The position numbers and the translations under genes were made by a program. From positions 1 through 12,293 of the forward strand of contig JAJBWA010000142.1 in NCBI GenBank assembly GCA_031935845.1: a stretch of DNA of 12,293 nt, given 5' to 3'. Below, piece by piece: positions 1 to 5,825 of this stretch (the stretch's first letter is position 1; each line of letters opens with the position of its first letter). The notes under the pieces are model-generated. The model made no database searches, was not told where the DNA came from, and saw only the letters and a program-made list of their open reading frames with translations. The DNA comes from UBA9732 sp031935845. Its GTDB lineage: Bacteria > Spirochaetota > Spirochaetia > Sphaerochaetales > Sphaerochaetaceae.

Positions 1-122
1 CCGTCGTTTATCGCTACGGCGGGAGTCTTCCTGTCGTCGGGTCCGAAGGCCTTCTCAACAACCTTGCCGTATGTAAGATAACCCACGACAAGCACTACCA
101 GTGCAATCAGAAATGAAATCAT
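1..122 (-). CDS. cstA: CstA-family carbon starvation/peptide transporter, N-terminal fragment
   Basis: The gene runs off the left edge and only 40 codons are visible. It begins at the ATG at 122-120, preceded by AAAGGA (132-137 on the plus strand) at a slightly long distance. The translated start is one hydrophobic helix (ISFLIALVVLVVGYLTYG), then KVVEKAFGPDD and TPAVAINDG. The order helix, GY-x-x-YG, F-G-P-D and TPA-x-x-x-x-DG is the typical N-terminus of CstA/BtsT proteins, inner-membrane transporters induced on nutrient starvation that take up peptides or pyruvate. It is too short to be an independent small membrane protein, since no stop occurs before the edge. It lies 83 bases downstream of the outer-membrane protein gene in the same direction, with a hairpin between them. 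The family call rests on the N-terminal motif alone. Confidence 0.72.
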   Translation of the reverse strand, partial: MISFLIALVVLVVGYLTYGKVVEKAFGPDDRKTPAVAIND

Positions 123-154
123 CTGTCTCTATCCTTTTACTGCATAATACAACA

Positions 155-190
155 GAATCCCGGCACAAGGACAGGGATTCCGTTTTTTTT
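155..190 (+). terminator. Hairpin plus T8 tract between OMP stop and cstA start
   Basis: A perfect 7-bp stem, GAATCCC (155-161) with GGGATTC (174-180), encloses a 12-base loop and is followed by CG and eight T (183-190). Read on the plus strand this is a textbook intrinsic terminator, yet both flanking genes are on the minus strand. On the minus strand the same stem is followed only by an interrupted U-rich tail (TGTTGTATT). It may be a weak bidirectional terminator for the OMP gene, or it may block antisense transcription entering that gene. Confidence 0.55.
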
Positions 191-205
191 AGACCTGATT
201 TGGTA

Positions 206-877
206 TCAGAAGTAGAACACGATACCGGCTGAAGCATCAACGCTGAAGTTGTTGACTCTGCCCTTGGCTGTGTAGGGCTCTTCTCCCTCGTCGTTGGGAT
301 AGTATCCGATTGCAAGTCCTGCTGCCGGGAAATAGTCGACGAATGCCCTGGCGTATGCTGACCAGTGATTGGCAAACGGATACTCGACCTTGACCGTTGC
401 TCCGAGACCCATGTTCAGGTCAAGAAGGATGAATCCCTTTGTCTCGTCTTCCTTGTACCTGAAGTTGGTAGCGATGACTTCAAAGGCAAGTCCGCCACCG
501 ACTGAAACCTTGACGGGATCCAGTACCACAGCATACTCGAAACCTGCATGTGTCTTGTAGTCGATCGTGAACTTGTCATCGAATTCCTTCTGAATGAACT
601 TCGAGCTCTCGAAATCCTTGAAGACGTCCTTGCGCGCGATGTTCAGAGTATCCTGGAAATAAAGCTCGACGTTGGGTCCGAACGTAAGGTCTACTGCCGT
701 ATCGAGACCGAATGCGAATCCCTGATAAGGAGTCCTCTGGGTTTTACCGATCTCAACCGGAGCCTGTCCCTTGAAGAATGAAATCGACGGACCGATCTGA
801 AGATTGACTACTCTTGCGGCTGCGAATGAAACAGCCAGAAGTGCGATGATAAGAACTGCAACTATTTTCTTGTTCAT
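206..877 (-). CDS. Small outer-membrane beta-barrel protein (hypothetical)
   Basis: This is a 223-residue protein with a clear Sec signal peptide: MNKK, a hydrophobic stretch at residues 5-18, and a likely cleavage after AAA (19-21). The mature part of about 202 residues is rich in alternating polar and hydrophobic segments with glycine and aromatic residues (for example LNMGLGATVKVEYPF and YARAFVDYFPAAGLAIGYY). It ends in VFYF, a terminal aromatic residue typical of proteins inserted by the BAM complex. I infer an 8- to 10-strand outer-membrane barrel of the kind common in spirochaetes. No specific function can be read. The start is fixed by AAGGAG 7-8 bases upstream of the ATG. It has its own promoter (918-946) with a palindrome over the predicted transcription start, so it is probably regulated. 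It is divergent from the kinase operon. Confidence 0.8.
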   Translation of the reverse strand: MNKKIVAVLIIALLAVSFAAARVVNLQIGPSISFFKGQAPVEIGKTQRTPYQGFAFGLDTAVDLTFGPNVELYFQDTLNIARKDVFKDFESSKFIQKEFDDKFTIDYKTHAGFEYAVVLDPVKVSVGGGLAFEVIATNFRYKEDETKGFILLDLNMGLGATVKVEYPFANHWSAYARAFVDYFPAAGLAIGYYPNDEGEEPYTAKGRVNNFSVDASAGIVFYF

Positions 878-904
878 AAACTTCTCCTTCCCTCTCCGGA
901 AAAA

Positions 905-920
905 AATGTATTTCTACATT
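905..920. promoter_or_regulatory. Perfect palindrome over the OMP transcription start (possible operator)
   Basis: AATGTA (905-910), spacer TTTC, TACATT (915-920) forms a perfect 6+4+6 inverted repeat. It overlaps the first three bases of the -10 box and is centred near the predicted +1 of the OMP gene. This is the usual place for a repressor operator. A short RNA hairpin at the 5' end of the transcript is the alternative. Confidence 0.4.
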
Positions 921-946
921 ATATTAAATGCATATTTTCCTGTTAT
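918..946 (-). promoter_or_regulatory. Sigma-70-type promoter of the outer-membrane protein gene
   Basis: On the minus strand, ATAACA (941-946) is followed after 17 bases by a perfect TATAAT (918-923). Transcription would start near 911, giving a leader of about 33 bases that contains AAGGAG. The -35 matches consensus at 4 of 6 positions. Confidence 0.6.
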
Positions 947-955
947 CAAGCTTTT

Positions 956-986
956 TTGCACACGGAAGTCCTATTTGTGCTAGACT
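956..986 (+). promoter_or_regulatory. Promoter of the kinase/MATE/nucleotidase operon, apparently leaderless
   Basis: TTGCAC (956-961) lies 19 bases before TAGACT (981-986), which is preceded by TG-C, an extended -10 element. Only six bases separate the -10 from the ATG at 993, so transcription should begin at or next to that ATG. No Shine-Dalgarno sequence precedes it. Confidence 0.5.
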
Positions 987-992
987 GTGCCC

Positions 993-1868
993 ATGTCAGA
1001 AAAATACAGAAACATCGACTTGACCGGCATGAAGCCGTTTACATCAGGCAATACTGCGCAGTGCTACAGACTGGATGACGACAAGATCCTCAAGCTCTAT
1101 TTCGACAAAAGCAAGACTGTTTTTCTCGAAAAAGAGAAGCAGAACGCGTTGTCACTGCTCAAGAACTACATCCCTGCCCCGATTTCCTATGAACTCGTGA
1201 CCAGCGGAGACAAAGTCGGGATAATATATGAGATGATCGACGGAAAGAGCGTCTCGGAGACAATCGCGGCCGACGGCTCACAAGCTGCCACGCTGGGACG
1301 GAAGGTCGCCGCTCTGGCGCGGGAAATCCACAGCCACGTGGATACGGACGGGTTGTTCAGGGAATCGACATTCTTCGTCCGCAGGTCAATCGGGGACCTT
1401 ACGTATGTCAGCGACAAGGCAAAGCAGCGTATGCTGGATGTAACCGACAGGCTGGAAGAATACAGGAACTTCGTCCATGGGGATTTCCATCCAAACAACA
1501 TCCTTGTCCGGGATGACGGGCTTTACGTAATAGACCTGTTTGGATTCTCCCACGGCTGTCCGGCATTCGATGTGGCCACCATTCTCTTCAGCTTCTACTG
1601 GTCACCGGAGGCTTTCGAGAAGACAAATACCTTCAACGGTCTTTCACCGAAACAGATGGATGACTACTGGAATGCATTCCGCGATGAATACTTCGGACCT
1701 GACAACAAGGACATCCTGGAACTCCTTCCCGCAGTGCTGCTCCTGAAGCGCATGAACTTCGAGCAGTTCTCCGGACCTAGATTCTCAGAGGAATACTGTC
1801 AGAGCATACGCGAGGACGTAATAAAGGTTTTCGAGGAGGGACAGCCATGTCCGGCACTGCCGATCTGA
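993..1868 (+). CDS. APH/choline-kinase-fold phosphotransferase
   Basis: This 291-residue soluble protein has the protein-kinase-like fold of the aminoglycoside phosphotransferase family. With numbering from the ATG at 993: a short glycine loop region FTSGNTAQCYRL; a probable ATP lysine in KILKLYF (K34); a hinge IIYEMIDG; the catalytic loop HGDFHPNNIL (H162, D164, N169); and the metal-binding segment VIDLFGFSHGCPAFDVA (D181). All catalytic residues are present. It resembles a group of paralogous small APH-type kinases in Fibrobacter, spirochaetes and clostridia with unknown substrate, so an antibiotic-resistance role should not be assumed. GTG at 987 is an in-frame alternative, but it abuts the -10 box, so I prefer ATG 993. 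It is the first gene of the plus operon. Its last 22 bases overlap the next gene and carry that gene's ribosome-binding site. Confidence 0.82.
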   Translation: MSEKYRNIDLTGMKPFTSGNTAQCYRLDDDKILKLYFDKSKTVFLEKEKQNALSLLKNYIPAPISYELVTSGDKVGIIYEMIDGKSVSETIAADGSQAATLGRKVAALAREIHSHVDTDGLFRESTFFVRRSIGDLTYVSDKAKQRMLDVTDRLEEYRNFVHGDFHPNNILVRDDGLYVIDLFGFSHGCPAFDVATILFSFYWSPEAFEKTNTFNGLSPKQMDDYWNAFRDEYFGPDNKDILELLPAVLLLKRMNFEQFSGPRFSEEYCQSIREDVIKVFEEGQPCPALPI

Positions 1869-3658
1869 GCAAGAAAAACCAGAAAGATGTAATCTCAAGC
1901 ATGTTCATTTCCGTGGCGGTGGCCATGATATTCACCCAGGTGGTGGGCGTCGTTGCCATAATCATAGACGGAACACTGACTTCGAGTTTCGTAAGCGAGG
2001 AGGCATATGCCGGAATCTCGCTGTTGGGACCCATGTTCGGCACCATAACGCTGTTCTGCATGCTCATCTCCACCGGAAGCCAGGTGGTGATGTCCAAGGC
2101 CATGGGAAAGGGAGATAAGGAACAGGCCCAGTCCGCCTTCTCCTTTGCCCTCTTCTTCGGCGTGATCATCAGCGCAGCATTCGTGCTCCTGTGCATACTG
2201 ATACCCCAGACGCTTTTCCGCATCTGCGGCGTGTCCATGAAGAAACGCCCCGAGCTCATGCCCCACATGCTCAGCTACACGCGCGGCTATCTGATCGGAA
2301 TCCCGGCCCTGGTCTTCACCCAGATCATGGGACCCGTGATCATCATCGACGGCGGAAAGAAGCGCTTTTCATTGAGCTCCATAGTCTTCTGCGTCACCGA
2401 TGTGGCCGGAGACCTGCTCAACGCCTTTGTATTCAAGGGCGGAGCCTTCGGAATGGGACTTGCAACATCGATCTCCCATTATGTCCAGATTGCAATGCTG
2501 ATTGCACATTTCTTCAGCAAGACCAGCTATTTCAGACTATCGTTCGGCAAGATCGGATTCAAAGATGCCCCGGCCATCGTCAAAGCCGGCTCACCTGCCT
2601 TCTTCCGCAAGATATTCACCATAGCCCGTGACCTCATCACCAACCACATAAACCTGGCCGTTGCAGTATCGGCTGCCGCAGTCGTGGCCCGCGGACTTCA
2701 GAGCGACCTCAACAACCTCATGTTCTGCATAGGACTGGGAATAGGACGGGCGCTTCTGTCCATGACCGGAATCTTCTACAGTTCCGAGGACAGGAAAGGC
2801 GTCAGAAGGCTATTCACCTATTCGATGAAAGTCACTCTGCTGATTTCCAGCGTGGCGGGAGCGGTAGTCTTCCTGGGTGCCCCGCTGATCTCCAGACTGT
2901 ACACCCATGATCCCGATGTTCTGGATCTGTCCATATTCAGCATACGCTGTATGGCGCTCAGCCTTCCGCTTGATGCCATTGCCTGCGCATACCAGAGCTA
3001 TCTGCAGGGAGTCCAGAGGCTGAAGCTCGTAAATGCCATGAGCCTTGTCGAACGTTTCTTCATCCCAATCCTCACGGCATTTGCAATGGGAAGGCTGTTC
3101 GGATCCAAGGGTGTCCTGGCATCTCTTGCCGCCGGAAAAATCATCCTGATCCTGGCAATGTACATCATGATCTGGGCCCACACGAAGCACCTTCCCAGGA
3201 AAGTAGAGGACTTCATGTATCTTCCCGATGAATTCGGCGGAGCCGATGAAGACAACATCTACTCAAGGCTTACCACCATCGAGGAGGTCATGGAGCAGTC
3301 GGAGCGTGCCCGCCAGTTCTGTCTTGAACACGGTGTGGACAAGAAGAAGGCCGGCTACTGTGCCCTGTTCATAGAGGAGATGGGCGGCAACATAATCCTG
3401 CACGGAAAGCCCAAGGAAGATATCGGAGAGAAGGAAAAGCCTGCGGCAGACTACAGGCTGTTCGTATCCGGCGGCAGGATATCCATAACACTGAGGGATT
3501 TCTGCAAGCTGTTCGATCCTCAGAAATACATCGAGCAGGAGCATGAAGACGGCAAGGGAATAGGAATCAAGATGGTCTACAAGCTTGCTTCCGAGACAAA
3601 GTACTTCAACGCCTTCAACAGCAACAACATGATAATCCTTCTGGAGTATGACAAATGA
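1847..3658 (+). CDS. MATE-family transporter fused to an RsbW/SpoIIAB-like ATPase domain
   Basis: The protein is 603 residues, about 150 longer than an ordinary MATE exporter. Residues 15-450 form a MATE-like bundle of about 12 hydrophobic helices with the usual features (GSQVVMSKAMGKGD near 77-90, GVLASLAAGKIILIL near 422-436). After a linker (PRKVEDFMYLPDEFGG), residues 470-603 form a GHKL ATPase domain of the anti-sigma-factor kinase type. The N-box is LFIEEMGGNIILHG (E511, N515). The G1 position reads RDFCKLFDP (D551, C553), where the family usually has D-x-G. The G2 loop is GKGIGIKMVYKLA (569 onward). The start is set by GAGGAGGG (1833-1840), six bases upstream and inside the kinase gene. 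The stop overlaps the nucleotidase start in ATGA. The transport substrate is unknown. The C-terminal domain could phosphorylate a STAS protein, such as that at 5525-5821, or act as a nucleotide-gated regulator of transport; both are inferences. Confidence 0.85.
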   Translation: MSGTADLSKKNQKDVISSMFISVAVAMIFTQVVGVVAIIIDGTLTSSFVSEEAYAGISLLGPMFGTITLFCMLISTGSQVVMSKAMGKGDKEQAQSAFSFALFFGVIISAAFVLLCILIPQTLFRICGVSMKKRPELMPHMLSYTRGYLIGIPALVFTQIMGPVIIIDGGKKRFSLSSIVFCVTDVAGDLLNAFVFKGGAFGMGLATSISHYVQIAMLIAHFFSKTSYFRLSFGKIGFKDAPAIVKAGSPAFFRKIFTIARDLITNHINLAVAVSAAAVVARGLQSDLNNLMFCIGLGIGRALLSMTGIFYSSEDRKGVRRLFTYSMKVTLLISSVAGAVVFLGAPLISRLYTHDPDVLDLSIFSIRCMALSLPLDAIACAYQSYLQGVQRLKLVNAMSLVERFFIPILTAFAMGRLFGSKGVLASLAAGKIILILAMYIMIWAHTKHLPRKVEDFMYLPDEFGGADEDNIYSRLTTIEEVMEQSERARQFCLEHGVDKKKAGYCALFIEEMGGNIILHGKPKEDIGEKEKPAADYRLFVSGGRISITLRDFCKLFDPQKYIEQEHEDGKGIGIKMVYKLASETKYFNAFNSNNMIILLEYDK

Positions 3659-5559
3659 AGAAGCTACTGGCGGCAGCCGTACTTTCGGTCATCCTGATGC
3701 TGTGTCTGGGTGCACAGTCCATCGTGGAGGTCCCGTCCGAACCGAAGACAAAGACCATACAGATAATCTCGACAAGCGATGTCCACGGCAAGATGCTTCC
3801 GTACGACTATGCCAAGAACAGGGAGGATCTTACCGGCAGTCTGGCGCAGATTTCCACCTGCATAAAGCAGATCAGGGATGACAACACCATCCTGATAGAC
3901 CTGGGAGACAACCTGCAGGGCAACTTTGCACATCTGTACCTTGATGATGCCATCCATCCCATAGCCCATGCCCAGAACATGATGGGCTATGACTTCTGCA
4001 TTCCGGGAAACCACGAGTTCAACTACGGCATGGAGGAGGTCTTTGAGTTCGTCTGGCAGCATGAAGCCACATTCCTCTGCGCGAACCTGTATTACGACAA
4101 CATGGAAAACTATCGGATTTTCCAGCCGTATGCCATAGTCGAGAAAGACGGAGTCCGTATCGGGATAATCGGTGTCGTCACACCTGAAATCATGGTTGTT
4201 GACTTTGCGAATCTCCTGGACGGTCACGTGGATGTAACCAACCCCGTGACGGAGATAAAGCAGATTGCAGCCGAGATCAGGGATGACGTGGACATCCTGA
4301 TAGCAGCCTGCCACATGGACCTGGAGGATGAACCGGGCATAGAGGACTCAGGTGTAATATCACTTGCAGAACAGGTGCCTGAACTGGACATCATCCTGGC
4401 CTCCCACGGACATCAGATCATTGAAGAGACGTACGTGAACGGTGTCCTGATTACGGAAAACAAGAACGCCGGAGCCACGCTGAGCGCCATAACGGTCACG
4501 CTGGAAGAGACTCCGGACGGCAGGTACAGGATAACCGACCGCACGCCCAAGACCTACTATATGAAGGAATATGAGCCCGATCCGATGATAACCGAGGATC
4601 ATTATGTCCTTGAGGGGCACAAGTATGCCCTGGCGGAAGTCACGGCCGTCATCGGATATCTTGAGAACGAATCGCTCGCTCCGGAAGACGAAATACCCGG
4701 TATTTCTTCAGGAAAGATCATGGACACCGCCCTTACACGCCTGATGAATGAAGTGCAGCTTTTCTACTCCGGAGCCGATGTATCGGCCACCAACCTGCTC
4801 TCCCGGGACATCAACCTGTACAAGGGCCCCATACGCAAGTGCGACATCTCCGTTCTCTACAAGTACGACAACACCCTTTACTTGGTAGAGATGACTGGAA
4901 AACAGCTCCTGAAGTATCTGGAATGGAGTTTTTCGTACTTCAATACCTTCCATGACGGAGACCTGACGTTCTCGTTCTCCGATTCCCTGGAAGGCTATGA
5001 ATACAAGATATTCTCCGGACTGAGGTTCGAGGTCGACATATCTCAGCCTGCAGGAAACAGGATCAGGAACCTTACCCTCGGGAACGGAGAACCCGTAGTG
5101 CCCGACGGACGGTATCTGCTGACCGTCAATGACTATGCCGTCAAGACCAGGCTCATCGGAAGCGGATCCATATTTGACGAAGAGGACGGAGAGATAGTCA
5201 TCTACGACGTTGATGTCGGCGGCGGAATCGGAGGAATCACCGAACTCATCATCGATTACATCGCAAACTACAAAATGGAACCCGATGAGAACGGAATCCC
5301 GCACTTGAAAGTCGAGGATGTCGATGAGGGCAATGCCCAATGGAAGCTTACGGGCTATCACTGGGATGAGCAGACGCACCTGCTTGTGGGAGAGCTCGTA
5401 CGCAGGGGATACATGCAGTTCAGCGATGCATACATAAGCTCCCCCATCACCGAGTCGGACCTCGACCTGTTCCTTGAACAGGCCATGTCTGATGAGAAAC
5501 TGGCGGCCGAGATTCAGGAGATCATCACTCGAATTTCAGAAACGCTGCAAAACCGGTAA
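3655..5559 (+). CDS. Secreted metallophosphatase: 5'-nucleotidase / 2',3'-cyclic phosphodiesterase family
   Basis: The protein is 634 residues and begins with a signal peptide (MKKLL, hydrophobic core, likely cleavage after LGA at 18-20), so it acts in the periplasm or on the surface. The metallophosphoesterase domain has all dinuclear-metal motifs: SDVHG (D42, H44), GDN (D85, N86), GNHEFNYG (N119, H120), a further histidine at H220, and SHGH (H251, H253). Residues from about 350 form the 5'-nucleotidase C-terminal substrate domain, with GLRFEVDISQPAGNRI (456-470) and VNDYAVKT (491-498). Family members hydrolyse nucleotide monophosphates, 2',3'-cyclic nucleotides or UDP-sugars; I cannot choose between them. 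A 4-base ATGA overlap with the MATE-ATPase gene implies translational coupling. The last 35 bases overlap the convergent STAS gene. The role is probably nucleotide and phosphate scavenging. Confidence 0.88.
   Translation: MKKLLAAAVLSVILMLCLGAQSIVEVPSEPKTKTIQIISTSDVHGKMLPYDYAKNREDLTGSLAQISTCIKQIRDDNTILIDLGDNLQGNFAHLYLDDAIHPIAHAQNMMGYDFCIPGNHEFNYGMEEVFEFVWQHEATFLCANLYYDNMENYRIFQPYAIVEKDGVRIGIIGVVTPEIMVVDFANLLDGHVDVTNPVTEIKQIAAEIRDDVDILIAACHMDLEDEPGIEDSGVISLAEQVPELDIILASHGHQIIEETYVNGVLITENKNAGATLSAITVTLEETPDGRYRITDRTPKTYYMKEYEPDPMITEDHYVLEGHKYALAEVTAVIGYLENESLAPEDEIPGISSGKIMDTALTRLMNEVQLFYSGADVSATNLLSRDINLYKGPIRKCDISVLYKYDNTLYLVEMTGKQLLKYLEWSFSYFNTFHDGDLTFSFSDSLEGYEYKIFSGLRFEVDISQPAGNRIRNLTLGNGEPVVPDGRYLLTVNDYAVKTRLIGSGSIFDEEDGEIVIYDVDVGGGIGGITELIIDYIANYKMEPDENGIPHLKVEDVDEGNAQWKLTGYHWDEQTHLLVGELVRRGYMQFSDAYISSPITESDLDLFLEQAMSDEKLAAEIQEIITRISETLQNR
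5466..5482 (-). other. Perfect hairpin downstream of the STAS stop, inside the nucleotidase gene
   Basis: CCTGTTC (5466-5472), loop CTT, GAACAGG (5476-5482) is a perfect 7-bp stem. It lies about 43 bases beyond the STAS stop on the minus strand. No U tract follows, so it is not a standard intrinsic terminator. It could protect the 3' end of the minus operon transcript, or be chance. Confidence 0.3.
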
Positions 5560-5821
5560 TCTCGAAGACTTCTTTTATCACGGGGGAGACATTACGAAGC
5601 GTAACTTCTCCCCTGCCGTTTACGGACTTCTTTGCATTCAGAACGATCCTCAGTCCTGCTGAAGTGACATAGTCAAGCTTCTTCATGTCGAAGACCACGT
5701 TGTCGGCCGAATCCAGTTCAGGATTCATTGCGGCCTCAAGCTCGGGAGCGGAGTTTGTATCGAGTCGTCCCTCAATGGCAACGTAAAGGTTCTTCCCTTC
5801 AAGTTTCTTTTCAATCTTCAT
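5525..5821 (-). CDS. STAS-domain protein, anti-sigma-factor-antagonist type
   Basis: The protein is 98 residues, the usual length of SpoIIAA/RsbV-like antagonists, and is a single STAS domain. The fold signature is visible as YVAIEGRLDTNSAPELEAA (13-31), VVFDMKKLDYVTSAGLRIVL (42-61) and a C-terminal helix pair ending FAAFLKFE. In TSAGLRIVL, Ser54 aligns with the serine that SpoIIAB/RsbW-type kinases phosphorylate, so the switch residue is retained. It is the last gene of the minus operon, four bases after the MATE-ATPase stop, with AAGGG inside that gene as a probable ribosome-binding site. This context makes the fused ATPase domain its likely kinase. No sigma factor, anti-sigma factor or PP2C phosphatase gene is in the window, so its downstream target is unknown. 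Its 3' end overlaps the convergent nucleotidase gene. Confidence 0.88.
   Translation of the reverse strand: MKIEKKLEGKNLYVAIEGRLDTNSAPELEAAMNPELDSADNVVFDMKKLDYVTSAGLRIVLNAKKSVNGRGEVTLRNVSPVIKEVFEITGFAAFLKFE
5583..5613 (+). other. Symmetrical two-part hairpin downstream of the nucleotidase stop, inside the STAS gene
   Basis: GGGGAGA (5583-5589) pairs with TCTCCCC (5607-5613). Inside it, after a 2x2 internal loop, TTACG (5592-5596) pairs with CGTAA (5600-5604) around the triloop AAG. This totals 12 base pairs and begins about 24 bases after the nucleotidase stop. No T run follows, so it is not a canonical terminator. It may stabilise or mark the 3' end of the plus operon mRNA. Confidence 0.4.
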
Positions 5822-5825
5822 ATTA

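Noticed and set aside
987..989. GTG start for the kinase
   Set aside because: It directly follows the -10 box, so it could not be on the transcript from that promoter; ATG 993 fits better.
993..1868. Aminoglycoside resistance gene
   Set aside because: The fold and catalytic residues match the APH superfamily, but nothing identifies an aminoglycoside substrate and the operon context points to another role.
1777..2268. Minus-strand open frame of 163 codons in the kinase/MATE region
   Set aside because: It is antisense to both genes; its Met-rich composition reflects complement of CAT-containing codons, and no domain is visible.
3664..4314. Antisense open frame of 216 codons across the nucleotidase N-terminus
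   Set aside because: It is a shadow of a gene with intact metal-binding motifs, and its residue composition has no recognisable domain.
4708..5379. Long antisense open frame of 223 codons within the nucleotidase gene
   Set aside because: It mirrors the strongly supported nucleotidase frame, shows no family motif, and has no ribosome-binding site or promoter of its own.
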